Positions 25,197 through 34,513 are shown, numbered from the stretch's first letter. The stretch: 64,000 nucleotides of DNA from EB88 sp965199135 (GCA_965199135.1 OZ240685.1:1178001-1242000); one strand, 5' to 3'. Translations and numbers: made by a program. Notes: generated by a model not told the origin, from the letters alone.

Positions 25197-26210
25197 ATGA
25201 AACCAGACCGTGGCACCCGCACGCGCCGCTTTGCACTCTTGTCTGCCTCTCTTCTTGTTCTCGGGACCTCCCTGCTGGCCTGGTCGCAGGGGCCGCCGCC
25301 CGTTGCGCCGGCGCCCAACGGCGCGATTCCGAAGCCGATCTACCTGTACCCGCAGGGCGCGCCCGGAGCACTGGGCCAGACCGAAGCAGACAAGCCGCGG
25401 GTCTACCCGTTTCTTCCCGCGAGTCCAACGACGCGCGCGGCGGTGCTGATTATCCCGGGTGGCGGCTACTCGCATGTCGCGCTCGGCCATGAGGGATTCC
25501 AGTATGCGGAGTGGCTGAACGCGCAGGGCGTGGCGGCGTTTGTGCTCGACTACCGTGTCTCGCCCTACCGGTACCCGGTCGAGATCCAGGATGGGGCGGC
25601 CGCGATGCGCCTGGTACGCAGCCATGCGACCGAGTACAACATTGATCCGGACCGGATCGGCGTGTGGGGCTCCTCGGCCGGCGGCCACCTGGCGGCGGTG
25701 CTCGCGACCGAGTGCAAGGTGAGCGACGCACCCAACTCCGGCCTTGCGGGACTGGACTGCCAGCCGAACTTCGCCATCCTGTCCTACCCGGTGATCAGCA
25801 TGGAGATGCCGGTCACCCATCCTGGCTCGCAACAGAGCCTGATCGGCCGCAACCCGGACCCGGCGCTCGCCCACCAGCTTTCGCCGCAGTACGCGGTGAG
25901 CTCCGCAACGCCACCGACTTTCCTGTTTGCAACGACCGGCGACCCGGTGGTGCCGGTGCAGAACAGCGTGCTGATGTACACCGCGCTTCAGACCGCCGGG
26001 GTCCCGGTAGAGATGCACCTGTTCGATTACTCGAACCATGGTTGCGGACTGTGCGGCCCTATTCCCGAGCTGGCGGGCTGGCCGATGCTGCTGCGCGCCT
26101 GGATGACCCATCACGGGTGGATCCCGGTCACGGCCCCGCCGGCGCCGCCACCCGCAATGAACATGCAGGACTGGCCCTCCGGGATCGATGGTCCCGGCCA
26201 CAGCGACTGA
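25197..26210 (+). CDS. Secreted alpha/beta-hydrolase, acetyl-xylan-esterase-like
   Basis: A 337-aa protein with a signal peptide ending near L-L-A-W-S-Q-G, then a BD-FAE/DLH-type alpha/beta-hydrolase. The oxyanion stretch is I-I-P-G-G-G-Y-S-H-V-A. The nucleophile elbow is G-V-W-G-S-S-A-G-G-H-L-A, the Asp is in T-T-G-D-P-V-V-P and the His in Y-S-N-H-G-C-G. Relatives deacetylate plant polysaccharides. ATG at 25197 is chosen because the upstream frame overlaps the preceding gene. It is followed after 32 nt by rluD. Confidence 0.85.
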   Translation: MKPDRGTRTRRFALLSASLLVLGTSLLAWSQGPPPVAPAPNGAIPKPIYLYPQGAPGALGQTEADKPRVYPFLPASPTTRAAVLIIPGGGYSHVALGHEGFQYAEWLNAQGVAAFVLDYRVSPYRYPVEIQDGAAAMRLVRSHATEYNIDPDRIGVWGSSAGGHLAAVLATECKVSDAPNSGLAGLDCQPNFAILSYPVISMEMPVTHPGSQQSLIGRNPDPALAHQLSPQYAVSSATPPTFLFATTGDPVVPVQNSVLMYTALQTAGVPVEMHLFDYSNHGCGLCGPIPELAGWPMLLRAWMTHHGWIPVTAPPAPPPAMNMQDWPSGIDGPGHSD

Positions 26211-26242
26211 TCGGGCGTTGGGCCGCCTGCTACCCTGAAGGG

Positions 26243-27310
26243 ATGGCACTCTCGCAACACACCGTTCCGGCAGAGGCAGCAGGCACACGCCTGGACAGCT
26301 GGCTGACCGCACAGCTTGATGGCGTCAGCCGCTCCCGTGTCCAGCTTTTGCTCGAGCAGGAGAGCGTGCTCGTGAACGGCGCAAGCGCCAAGCCCTCGCT
26401 GCGGCTGGAGGGTGGCGAAGAGGTCGAGGTCCTGCGTGAGCCGGTTTTGCCGCCGCTCAAAGCGACGCCCGAGGCTATCCCGCTCGACATCATCTATGAA
26501 GACACGGACATGTCGGTCGTAAACAAGCCGGCCGGCATGCTCGTCCACGCGGGCGCCGGGACGCGCAGCGAAGATGTCGCGAACGAGGACGATCCTGACG
26601 CCGATGCACCCCCGCCGGAGCAGGCGCGCGACCGCGGCACCCTGGTGAATGCACTGCTGCACCATTACGGCGAGCTGAGCTCAGGCGCCGGTGATGCGCT
26701 GCGGCCGGGCATTGTGCACCGGCTTGACCGCCAGACCAGCGGGCTGATCCTGGTGGCGCGCAACGATGCCACCCACGCCAAGCTGAGCGCGATGTTTGCG
26801 GACCGCGCCTTGCGCAAGACCTACATCACTCTGGTGCATGGCCACCTGGAGTCGGACCGGGGAACCATCAACGCCTCGATCGGGCGCGACGCGGTGCGCC
26901 GGACCCGCATGACCACCAAGCGGGTGAATGGGGTGCGCACGGCGATCTCGCACTACAAGGTCGAGAAGCGGCTCACGACGCGCTTCGGGCTGTTCACGCT
27001 CCTGAAGGTCAGGATCGAGACCGGGCGTACGCATCAGATCCGCGTGCACCTGAGCTCGCTGGGACACCCGGTTGTGGGGGACACGCTCTACGGCGCGCCA
27101 CGCGAGGTGCGCGCCGAGGGCGACCAGAAAGTGATGAAGAAGAGCAAGCGCCGCGCGCTCGAGAGCATGGAGCTCTCGCGGAACTTCCTCCATGCCGCAG
27201 AGCTGGAGCTCGCGCACCCGCGTACCGGGGAGCCGCTCGCGTTTGTGGCCCCGCTGCCTGCAGAGTTGAGCGGCTTTTTGGAAGAGCTCGAACGGCCTGA
27301 GACGGATTAA
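26243..27310 (+). CDS. rluD: RluA/RluD-family rRNA pseudouridine synthase
   Basis: A 355-aa enzyme. An N-terminal S4 RNA-binding domain (R-L-D-S-W-L-T...S-R-S-R-V-Q-L-L-L) is followed by the catalytic domain with H-R-L-D-R-Q-T-S-G-L, whose Asp is the nucleophile, and G-R-T-H-Q-I-R-V-H. RluD isomerises uridines in helix 69 of 23S rRNA. An acidic stretch of about 25 residues (S-E-D-V-A-N-E-D-D-P-D-A-D-A-P-P-P-E) is inserted just after the K-P-A-G-M-L-V-H strand. TACCCT and GAAGGG lie directly upstream of the ATG. The exact RluD/RluC role is inferred from the S4 domain and length. Confidence 0.9.
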   Translation: MALSQHTVPAEAAGTRLDSWLTAQLDGVSRSRVQLLLEQESVLVNGASAKPSLRLEGGEEVEVLREPVLPPLKATPEAIPLDIIYEDTDMSVVNKPAGMLVHAGAGTRSEDVANEDDPDADAPPPEQARDRGTLVNALLHHYGELSSGAGDALRPGIVHRLDRQTSGLILVARNDATHAKLSAMFADRALRKTYITLVHGHLESDRGTINASIGRDAVRRTRMTTKRVNGVRTAISHYKVEKRLTTRFGLFTLLKVRIETGRTHQIRVHLSSLGHPVVGDTLYGAPREVRAEGDQKVMKKSKRRALESMELSRNFLHAAELELAHPRTGEPLAFVAPLPAELSGFLEELERPETD

Positions 27311-27522
27311 CTCATGTGGGTACCCTGCATCGCGCGTTGCGATGTGGAGCACGCGAGCCTGGGTGGGGAACCCACGTCTCGGTGATGAGTCATGGGGCAC
27401 CATGGCGGTCATCTCGCCGCCCGTTGCACTCTTCAAACTATCGCGTTCCAAGACGCGAGAATCGCCTGCTCCGAGCGGCGTCTCAGTCATTGCCGCCTGA
27501 AATGTAGAATGGCAGCACGCCG

Positions 27523-28548
27523 ATGAAGCCTCTGTCCCTCGTTCTTCTCCTCACCCTTGCTCTGTCTCCGGCGGCCACTGTTCCCGTACTGGCCCAGTCC
27601 CCTGCATCGACGCCGGCGCAAACACCGGCTGTCGTGGTCCCGGCGCCATCGCCGCAGAACGGAGCAGCGCAGACACCGCCCGTTGCCGGAGCCCAGGGCG
27701 CGCAGCCGGGGTACACGATCACCACGCGCGTCAGCGAAGTCGACCTGACCTTTACGGTCACCGATCGCCATGGCCACTTCATCGACAACCTGAAGCAGAG
27801 CGACTTTGCGCTGCTTGACGACGGCAAGGCCCCCGCGCAGATCTATCGCTTTGAGCAGGACACAAACCTGCCGCTGCGTGTCGGCATGATCATCGACACC
27901 AGCACGTCGATCCGGCAGCGCTTCTCGTTTGAGCAGCAGGCGGCAACCGAGTTTCTCCTGCAGATTCTGCGTCCGAAGAGCGACAAGGCGTTCGTGGAAG
28001 GCTTCGACATCACACCAGACTTCAAGCAGGACTGGACCAACAACATGGACCTCCTGACGACCGGTATCGATGGCCTGCACTCAGGTGGCGGCACCGCATT
28101 GTTTGACGCGCTCTACTCCGGCTGCCACGAGAAGATGCTCGACGCGACCGAGAACCACGAGCCGGCGCGCAAGGCCATCATCGTGATCTCGGATGGCGAC
28201 GACAACCAGAGCCATGCGTATATCTCCGACGCAATCAAGGAATGCCAGCGCGCTGAGACGGTGGTCTATGCGATCAGCACAAACGTGAGCCCCAGCCGCG
28301 ATCGCGGCGACGACACGCTGCAGAAAATCGCTGACGCTACCGGTGGGCGTGCGTTCTATCCAAACCGGATTGAAGATATGCCAGTGAGCTTCGGGCAGAT
28401 CCAGCAGGAGCTGCGCTCGCAGTATGCGCTGAGCTACAAGCCTGCAGACTTCCAGGCAAACGGGGCGTTTCGGACCATCTATCTCTTCTGCCTGGATCGC
28501 AAATACCAGGCACATTCGCGTATCGGGTACTTCGCGCCGCGGCCGTAG
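27523..28548 (+). CDS. Secreted VWA-domain protein (acidobacterial VWFA-related type)
   Basis: A 341-aa protein. A signal peptide ends near V-P-V-L-A-Q. A Pro/Ala-rich linker (about residues 26-65) and a small beta domain (V-D-L-T-F-T-V-T-D-R-H-G) follow. The von Willebrand A domain has the metal site I-I-D-T-S-T-S-I-R and the second loop S-G-G-G-T-A-L. The final S-Y-K-P-A-D and R-K-Y-Q-A-H-S-R-I-G-Y-F-A-P-R are typical of this family, which is abundant in Acidobacteriota. The role is unknown, probably adhesion or complex assembly. TAGAAT lies 12 nt before the ATG. Confidence 0.88.
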   Translation: MKPLSLVLLLTLALSPAATVPVLAQSPASTPAQTPAVVVPAPSPQNGAAQTPPVAGAQGAQPGYTITTRVSEVDLTFTVTDRHGHFIDNLKQSDFALLDDGKAPAQIYRFEQDTNLPLRVGMIIDTSTSIRQRFSFEQQAATEFLLQILRPKSDKAFVEGFDITPDFKQDWTNNMDLLTTGIDGLHSGGGTALFDALYSGCHEKMLDATENHEPARKAIIVISDGDDNQSHAYISDAIKECQRAETVVYAISTNVSPSRDRGDDTLQKIADATGGRAFYPNRIEDMPVSFGQIQQELRSQYALSYKPADFQANGAFRTIYLFCLDRKYQAHSRIGYFAPRP

Positions 28549-28586
28549 GCAGGCTCGATCCGCTTTGCGGAACGAGGGACCTGCGT

Positions 28587-29081
28587 TTACACGCTGAGCC
28601 GGAACTCCTCATACGGCCTGTCAAGGATCGCGCACAGCGCCTCGACCACCAGTTCGTGATCGTCGCGCTGCGGCAGCCCGGAAACTGTAACCGAACCGAT
28701 GACACCTGCACCCGTGACCGCGAGCGGGAAGCTTCCGCCATGCGAGGCGTAATCGCGCGCAGGGAGCGCGTACTTCTCGGCGAGGTCCGCGTTTTTCTCT
28801 TTCAGCTCGAGCCCGATCGCGTACGACGAGCGCAGAAAGCGAGCGACCGTGTTGCTCTTGCGCCGAACCCAATCCGGGTTGTCGGGCGTGGTGCCCGGCA
28901 GCGCAGCATAGAACAGCGGCAGCTCGAAGCGGCGCACATCGATCACCACTGGCAGGTTGCGTTCTCTGCTGGTCTCACGCAAAAGCAGCCCAAGCTGCCA
29001 GGCCGTGTCCGGGCCGAAGCTCGGAAACTGCAGTGTCTCTTCCTGTAACCGTATCCGTTGCAGATCGTCTGCGATGCTCAC
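28587..29081 (-). CDS. UPF0303 / haem-degrading-domain-like protein
   Basis: A 164-aa protein of the UPF0303 (YBR137W-like) group in the Haem_degrading/GlcG superfamily. Landmarks are an R-R-F-E-L-P-L-F-Y strand, P-D-N-P-D-W-V-R-R-K-S-N-T-V and a H-G-G-S-F-P-L loop. The G-A-G-V-I-G-S-V-T-V-S-G-L-P motif and D-H-E-L-V-V-E end the domain. The GTG start at 29081 has a strong GAAGGAGAG. It lies 9 nt downstream of the ligA stop, so it is co-transcribed with ligA. Its biochemical role is unsettled. Confidence 0.85.
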   Translation of the reverse strand: MSIADDLQRIRLQEETLQFPSFGPDTAWQLGLLLRETSRERNLPVVIDVRRFELPLFYAALPGTTPDNPDWVRRKSNTVARFLRSSYAIGLELKEKNADLAEKYALPARDYASHGGSFPLAVTGAGVIGSVTVSGLPQRDDHELVVEALCAILDRPYEEFRLSV

Positions 29082-29090
29082 GTCTCTCCT

Positions 29091-31136
29091 TCAGCTTCCC
29101 AACAGTGCCAGCAGCCCCGCCTCATCGAGTACCGGCACACCCAACTCCTGTGCCTTCTCGAGTTTCGAGCCTGCTTCCTCCCCGGCGACGACGTAGCTGG
29201 TCTTCTTGCTGACCGAGCCTGCGACCTTGCCGCCTGCGTTCTCGATGCGCTCCTTGGCCTGCTCGCGCGTGAGTGTCGGCAGTGTGCCAGTCAGCACGAA
29301 GGCGAGTCCCGCGAGCTCCGCGGTGCGCTCGCGCTTCCGCGCGGTGAACTGCAACCCGGCTGCGCGCAGCTGGTCGATCAGCTCACGATTCGGTGCTTCG
29401 TCAAAGAACTCGCGAATGCTTGCCGAGACCCGCGGCCCCACTTCGTTCACGCCCTCGAGTTCCTGCTGTGTGGCTGCGATGAGTGCGTCCATCGAACCGA
29501 ACTCTTCCGCGAGCAGCTCTGCTGTGCGCTCGCCGACAAAACGCATGCCCAGGCCATACAGCACCCGGTAGAGTGGCGCCGTGCGGGACTTCTCGATCTC
29601 CCGCAGGAGCGCCTGCGCGGTCTTCTTGCCGATGCGTTCGAGAGAGAGCAGCTGCTCCTCGGTGAGGCTGTAGAGGTCTGCGATGGAGTGCACCAGCCTG
29701 CGCTCGAGCAACTGGTTGACAACCGCCTCGCCCAGCCCTTCGATGTTCATCACGCCGCGCGAGGCGAAGTGCAGGAGGCTCTCGGAGACACGCGCGGGGC
29801 ACGCCGCATTGACGCAGCGATGATCGGCCTCGCCGGCGGTGCGCTTCACCTCGGCGCCGCATACCGGGCAGTACTCCGGGAAGACGAACTTGCCCGTGCC
29901 GCGTGGATGATCCTTGTCGTCGACCACCTCGACAACCTTGGGGATCACGTCGCCGCCGCGCTCGACTCGTACCGAGTCGCCGATCAGCAGACCCAGCCGA
30001 TCAATCTCATCCTCGTTGTGCAGCGTTGCGCGCGTCACCGTGATGCCGCCGATCGAGACAGGCGCCAGCACCGCCACCGGCGTAAGCTTGCCGGTGCGGC
30101 CGACCTGCACGCGAATGTCTTCGACCCGGGTCACGCCGAAGCGTGCAGCAAACTTGTACGCGACCGCCCAGCGTGGTGCTTTGCCGGTGTAGCCGAGGCG
30201 GCGCTGCAGCGCGGTGTTGTTGAGCTTGATCACGACGCCGTCGATCTCGTAACCGAGACTGCTACGGTTTGTCTCTGCTTTCTCGATAAAGTTGAGGAGC
30301 TTCGCGAGTTCGGTAATCGCCTCGCGGTGCGGGTTCACCCGAAAGCCTGCGGCTGTGAGTGCGTCGAGCGCTTCGGATTGCTCGGGGAACAGCGGCTCGC
30401 CGGAGGGATCGAGCGCGAAGTAGCCGTAGAAGTCGAGGCGGCGCTGCGCGACTACGTTCGGTTCGAGCGTGCGGATGGTGCCAGCCGCAGCGTTGCGCGG
30501 GTTTGCTGCCGGCGCCTGCCCAAGTGCTTCACGCTCCTCGTTCATGCGTAGAAAGCCGGAGAGCGGCATGACCACTTCTCCGCGGACTTCAAACTGTTGC
30601 GGCAGCTTGGCCTTCGCGAGCGCATCCCCGGCGATCACGAGCGGCACCGAACGGATCGTTCTCACATTGCCCGTGACGTCTTCGCCAACAGAGCCATCAC
30701 CGCGGGTGAGCCCACGCTGCAGTCGCACCTCGCCATCATCACCTGCGGCGTAGTGCAGGGCCATTGAAAGCCCGTCGAGCTTGTACTCGCATACATACGA
30801 GATGTGCGCGCTCGCGCCTGCCAGCTCGCGCACCCGGCGATCCCACTCCCGCAGCTCGGCCTCGCTGTTGACATTGTCGAGCGAGAGCATCGGGCGCGAG
30901 TGCGGCACCTTGTTGAAGCCTTCCGCGGCCTTGCCCCCGACGCGCTGCGTGGGCGAGTCCGGCGTAACCCATTCCGGATGCGCGGCCTCGAGCGCCTGTA
31001 GCTCGCGCATCCGCGCGTCATAGGCGAGGTCATCGATCTCGGGGGCGTCGAGCACGTAGTACTGGTACTCGTGATGTCGGATCTCGTCGCGCAGCGCGGT
31101 GAGACGGTGCTGTTCGTTCTTTGGGGCTTTGGCCAC
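29091..31136 (-). CDS. ligA: NAD-dependent DNA ligase
   Basis: A 681-aa ligase that seals nicks in replication and repair. Domains in order: Ia (N-terminal Y-Y-V-L-D), the adenylation domain with the active Lys in C-E-Y-K-L-D-G, the OB fold, and a four-Cys zinc finger (C-P-V-C-G...C-V-N-A-A-C). Helix-hairpin-helix repeats (G-L-G-E-A-V-V-N-Q-L-L, I-G-K-K-T-A-Q-A-L-L) and a C-terminal BRCT domain follow. The GTG start at 31136 has GGAGG 9 nt upstream. The length is standard and all domains are intact. A UPF0303 gene follows in the same operon. Confidence 0.98.
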   Translation of the reverse strand: MAKAPKNEQHRLTALRDEIRHHEYQYYVLDAPEIDDLAYDARMRELQALEAAHPEWVTPDSPTQRVGGKAAEGFNKVPHSRPMLSLDNVNSEAELREWDRRVRELAGASAHISYVCEYKLDGLSMALHYAAGDDGEVRLQRGLTRGDGSVGEDVTGNVRTIRSVPLVIAGDALAKAKLPQQFEVRGEVVMPLSGFLRMNEEREALGQAPAANPRNAAAGTIRTLEPNVVAQRRLDFYGYFALDPSGEPLFPEQSEALDALTAAGFRVNPHREAITELAKLLNFIEKAETNRSSLGYEIDGVVIKLNNTALQRRLGYTGKAPRWAVAYKFAARFGVTRVEDIRVQVGRTGKLTPVAVLAPVSIGGITVTRATLHNEDEIDRLGLLIGDSVRVERGGDVIPKVVEVVDDKDHPRGTGKFVFPEYCPVCGAEVKRTAGEADHRCVNAACPARVSESLLHFASRGVMNIEGLGEAVVNQLLERRLVHSIADLYSLTEEQLLSLERIGKKTAQALLREIEKSRTAPLYRVLYGLGMRFVGERTAELLAEEFGSMDALIAATQQELEGVNEVGPRVSASIREFFDEAPNRELIDQLRAAGLQFTARKRERTAELAGLAFVLTGTLPTLTREQAKERIENAGGKVAGSVSKKTSYVVAGEEAGSKLEKAQELGVPVLDEAGLLALLGS

Positions 31137-31231
31137 AGCGGCTTCCTCCCTACCTATCGTGTCGCGCCGAATCGGTTGGATGCAAGGCTCTGGCGCAACC
31201 CGGGTTCCCGGTGCATGCTGGAAGGCACACG

Positions 31232-32302
31232 ATGGAACCTGTCACTCACTTTCTCACTGGCGCCACGCTCGGCCGCTCCGGCTTCAACCGCAAAACCGCC
31301 TACGCCACCCTCGCGATGACGCTCGCCGCCGAGGCTCCGGACATCGATGTGATCTTCGGCTTTGGCGGCCCGGTGACCGGCTTCTGCCATCATCGCGGGA
31401 TCACCCACACATTCCTCGGCGCGCCCTTCATGGCACTTGCGGTGACGGGCGTGGTCTGGGCGATCGCCGCTCTGCTGCGGAAGGTTGGCCGGCCTGCGCC
31501 TGTGCTGCCGGTGCACTGGGGGTGGATCTGGTTCCTCGCGCTGATCGCCGACTTCAGCCACCTCTTGCTCGACTTCACCAACAACTACGGTCTGCGCCCG
31601 TTCTTTCCGTTCAGCCCACACTGGTACGCGTGGAGCATTGTCTTCATCTTCGAGCCCGTGATGTTCCTGGCCCTGGTCTTCGGGCTGGTGATCCCGGGGA
31701 TCCTGGGCCTGGTGGAAGGCGAGATGCGTCGCAGGCAGCGGGGTGAACTCCGTGGGCGTGGCTGGGCGATTGCTGCCCTGGTGGTGGTCGGACTTCTCTA
31801 CGGGGTTCGCAATGCCGAGCACGCCCGTGCCGAGCTGCTGATGCGCCAGGCAAATGCAGGCCGTGAAGAGTACCTGAGGGTCGCGGCCGAGCCGCACATG
31901 GGCGACCCCTTTACGTGGAGCACTCTGGCGGAGACCCGCGAGGGCTACGAGACCGGCACTGCGCATACGCTGCGCGATGTGGTGGATCCCGGGGTATCGG
32001 TTGCGAAAGCCACGGTCACACCGGCTGTTTCTGCGGCGAAGGGGAGCTACCTGGGACGCGTGTACGAGAGCTGGTCGCTCTGGCCGATCACCGAGGATGT
32101 CGGGCTGCTGCAGCCGGCGGGCGACCACCGGGCGCTGCCACCCGGCACGCATACCGTCCTTTTTCGGGATCTTCGGTTCTCCAACATGGAAGTTCCGGGA
32201 CGCTCCAGCAGTGACCCGGTCCTGGGCGGGCTCGTCGTGGTCGGACCGGACGGTTCCATTCTGGAACAGTGGATGGATGGACGCGAGCAGCGTTCGCGGT
32301 AG
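31232..32302 (+). CDS. YdjM/DUF457-type membrane-bound metal-dependent hydrolase
   Basis: A 356-aa protein. The N-terminal half has the DUF457 pattern: M-E-P-V-T-H-F-L-T-G-A at the start, a conserved A-P-D-I-D, H-H-R-G-I-T-H-T and a later D-F-S-H-L-L-L-D. These His/Asp residues would bind metal. Four or five membrane helices are visible. The C-terminal ~150 residues form a soluble periplasmic part with W-S-L-W-P-I-T-E-D. Substrates in this family are unknown. ATG at 31232 has GGAAGG 7 nt upstream. The gene is divergent from ligA. Confidence 0.85.
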   Translation: MEPVTHFLTGATLGRSGFNRKTAYATLAMTLAAEAPDIDVIFGFGGPVTGFCHHRGITHTFLGAPFMALAVTGVVWAIAALLRKVGRPAPVLPVHWGWIWFLALIADFSHLLLDFTNNYGLRPFFPFSPHWYAWSIVFIFEPVMFLALVFGLVIPGILGLVEGEMRRRQRGELRGRGWAIAALVVVGLLYGVRNAEHARAELLMRQANAGREEYLRVAAEPHMGDPFTWSTLAETREGYETGTAHTLRDVVDPGVSVAKATVTPAVSAAKGSYLGRVYESWSLWPITEDVGLLQPAGDHRALPPGTHTVLFRDLRFSNMEVPGRSSSDPVLGGLVVVGPDGSILEQWMDGREQRSR

Positions 32303-32367
32303 CTTTCTCCCCGGCGGCCATCTCTCGTTAGTGTGAAGGCATCTTCCTGCAGACGGAGAGTGACGAA

Positions 32368-32691
32368 ATGAACAAGTTTATGTGGGTGTTGGGCGCGACG
32401 TGTCTCGGTGTCGCCGCTTACGTGTTGTTGAACGATGTGAATGGCAACCGGCAGTACGCGGATTCGGCGGATGAGCTCGGTTCGAAGGTAGGCGGTTGGG
32501 GCACGAAGCAGCGCGTCACCGGTACGGGCGGCGCGATCGGTGGCAAGCTGAAGCAGGGCTTCGGCAAGGTGACTGGCGATGACCAGCTCCAGGGCGAAGG
32601 TTTTGTGGATGAAGCCGTGGGCAACGTGAAGGACACGGCTGGCAAGGCTGCGCACGCGGTCAGCGATACGATCGCCAATCTGAAGAGCTGA
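32368..32691 (+). CDS. CsbD-like stress protein with N-terminal membrane helix
   Basis: A 107-aa protein. A short hydrophobic N-terminus (about residues 5-21) is followed by charged Gly/Lys/Asp-rich sequence. This part contains the CsbD phrase K-L-K-Q-G-F-G-K-V-T-G-D-D-Q-L-Q-G-E-G and N-V-K-D-T-A-G-K-A. CsbD proteins are small, abundant general-stress proteins of unknown mechanism. Most lack a membrane segment, so this one may be tethered to the membrane. A clean terminator follows. Confidence 0.75.
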   Translation: MNKFMWVLGATCLGVAAYVLLNDVNGNRQYADSADELGSKVGGWGTKQRVTGTGGAIGGKLKQGFGKVTGDDQLQGEGFVDEAVGNVKDTAGKAAHAVSDTIANLKS

Positions 32692-32713
32692 TCCAACCCT
32701 TACGTTCCAAGCA

Positions 32714-32741
32714 GGCGGCTATCCGGCTGAGGGTAGCCGCC
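32714..32741 (+). terminator. Rho-independent terminator after CsbD-like gene
   Basis: GGCGGCTA at 32714-32721 pairs with TAGCCGCC at 32734-32741 around a 12-nt loop, followed by TTAT. It separates the CsbD-like gene from the AI-2E family gene. Confidence 0.75.
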
Positions 32742-32767
32742 TTATCACTATCTACCTGAGAGACCGC

Positions 32768-33895
32768 ATGACTACGCAAGAATCGGATCTGCGCGCCGCC
32801 GGCAACAAGACCTTCATCGACGACCTTTGGGACGCGCGAACTGCCCGGGTGCTGTTTACTGCACTGTTCTTTCTTGTAGTCCTGGCCTTTCTTCGTGGTG
32901 CAAGAGAGACGCTGACACTGTTTCTCTTTGCGATTCTGTTCGCCTACTTCCTGGCGCCTGTGGTCGGCAAGCTGGAGAAGCCGATGCGAGGCCGGGGCAA
33001 GGCCATCCTCGTGGTGTACGCGGTGCTGATCGGCGTTCTGGTTGGGGTGGGCTTTATCGCTGGACCGGCGATCGGCGATGAGGGCCGTGAACTGACGCTG
33101 ACGTTGCCGTCGCTTCTGGACCGACTGGGTTCCGGGCAACTCGTGCAGCAGTTCGGGCAGGACCATCACCTGCGGCCCGCAGTGGTCTCGCAGCTCCAGG
33201 GCTACCTGGTCAGCCATCGTGCCGACATCCTGAACTATGGCAAGACACTGGGCGCCAAGCTGGCCGAACCGGCACAGCATATCTGGTGGCTGATCCTGAT
33301 CCCGATCCTCAGCCTGTTCTTCCTGCGGCAGGGGGACGAGATCGCCAAGGGAACCGTGGAACTGGGGCGCAACCCGCAGGAACGCTCGATGATCGAGGGG
33401 ATACTGACCGACATCAACATCATGCTCGGCAGCTACATCCGAGCGCAGATCATCCTGGCCGGGCTCACATTGGTGGCATACACACTGGTCCTAAGTCTCC
33501 TGGGGGTGCCGTACGCCTTTATTTTGGGCCCCATCGCCGGCTTCCTGGAGTTCATCCCGGTGGTTGGACCTGCTGTCGGCGCTGTTTCGATCGTGGTCAT
33601 CGCGATTCTCGCCGGGTACTCGCATGTGATCTGGCTGGTGCTCTTCCTGGGTCTCTGGCGCCTGACTCAGGACTATGTCAGCGCACCGCGCATCATGGGT
33701 AAGTCCCTTGAAATTAACCCTTTGCTGCAGATCTTCGCGGTGTTGGCAGGCGGCGAGATTGCCGGGGTGGTGGGTGCGTTAATCTCGGTCCCCGTTGCCG
33801 CGACGATCCGGATCTTCGCGAGGAGGGTCCGCGATCATCGCATGAACGAACAGCCTGGCCGGATCACGGTCACTTCTGTTCCGCCTGCAGCCTGA
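32768..33895 (+). CDS. AI-2E/PerM-family transporter
   Basis: A 375-aa polytopic protein. Two N-terminal helices, a middle periplasmic stretch and a C-terminal bundle of about five helices make up the fold. Family landmarks are F-A-Y-F-L-A-P-V-V near residue 60, G-P-I-A-G-F-L-E-F-I-P-V-V-G-P in the re-entrant region, and a final G-V-V-G-A-L-I-S-V-P-V-A-A-T. Members export autoinducer-2 or act as Na+/H+ antiporters; the substrate cannot be told from sequence. GAGAG precedes the ATG. Confidence 0.88.
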   Translation: MTTQESDLRAAGNKTFIDDLWDARTARVLFTALFFLVVLAFLRGARETLTLFLFAILFAYFLAPVVGKLEKPMRGRGKAILVVYAVLIGVLVGVGFIAGPAIGDEGRELTLTLPSLLDRLGSGQLVQQFGQDHHLRPAVVSQLQGYLVSHRADILNYGKTLGAKLAEPAQHIWWLILIPILSLFFLRQGDEIAKGTVELGRNPQERSMIEGILTDINIMLGSYIRAQIILAGLTLVAYTLVLSLLGVPYAFILGPIAGFLEFIPVVGPAVGAVSIVVIAILAGYSHVIWLVLFLGLWRLTQDYVSAPRIMGKSLEINPLLQIFAVLAGGEIAGVVGALISVPVAATIRIFARRVRDHRMNEQPGRITVTSVPPAA

Positions 33896-33914
33896 CAGGA
33901 AGCGCAGATCAGGC

Positions 33915-33942
33915 TTGACCGAGGGGAACGGCACTCTAGAAT
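33915..33942 (+). promoter_or_regulatory. Sigma-70-type promoter for the DUF6580 gene
   Basis: TTGACC at 33915-33920, a 16-bp spacer and TAGAAT at 33937-33942 make a near-consensus housekeeping promoter. Initiation near 33950 would leave a leader of about 30 nt before the ATG at 33980. Confidence 0.7.
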
Positions 33943-33979
33943 GAAAGAGGCCGCTCCTCCAGCGGGACCGGAGGGTCAC

Positions 33980-34513
33980 ATGCTACCCATTGTTCTTCTT
34001 CTCGCCGCATTTGCGAGCCACGTGCTGCCCCATCCCTGGTGGAACTTCACTGCCGTAGGCGGCTCACTGCTGGTCTGGGGAGCGCGGCGCTCTCTCGCGA
34101 CCTTTGCCATCCCGGTGGCTCTGCTTGCGGTCGGCGACTATTACCTTACCCGCTTCGCATACGGGTACCCCTTCCACCTAAGCGCTTATCTGCTGACCTG
34201 GGCCTGGTACCTGCTGGTTGTGGTGCTTGGGTATCTGCTGCTTCGTGGGCAGCCCGGCCTCTTCAAGGTCGGCGGAGCTGCGCTGCTCTCATCGACATCG
34301 TTTTTCCTGGTCAGCAACTATGCTGTCTGGGCTGTAGCTGGATCGTGGTACCCACACTCCTTTGCTGGTCTTGAAACCTGCTACATCGCGGCCCTGCCGT
34401 TCTATCGGAATGATCTCGCCTCGACCCTGCTGGTGGTCGGTGTTGTTTTCGGTCTGCCGGCGCTGGCAGCGAAGTTCCGCGAGGACGGGCCCGTGGCGCA
34501 CGGGCGAGTCTAG
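33980..34513 (+). CDS. DUF6580-like small integral membrane protein
   Basis: A 177-aa protein with five or six membrane helices. The N-terminal F-T-A-V-G-G-S-L-L-V-W-G-A and D-Y-Y-L-T-R-F-A-Y-G-Y-P-F resemble the DUF6580 group, whose fold recalls ECF-transporter substrate-binding (S) components. A transport role is inference. ATG at 33980 has GGAGGG upstream; an in-frame ATG at 33941 lies inside the -10 element and is unlikely to be used. A strong terminator follows. Confidence 0.75.
   Translation: MLPIVLLLAAFASHVLPHPWWNFTAVGGSLLVWGARRSLATFAIPVALLAVGDYYLTRFAYGYPFHLSAYLLTWAWYLLVVVLGYLLLRGQPGLFKVGGAALLSSTSFFLVSNYAVWAVAGSWYPHSFAGLETCYIAALPFYRNDLASTLLVVGVVFGLPALAAKFREDGPVAHGRV

Noticed and set aside
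27316..27375. Hairpin-rich stretch (GTGGGT...ACCCAC with inner CATCGC...GCGATG) after rluD
   Set aside because: No T run and only six paired bases per arm; too weak to call a terminator or riboswitch.
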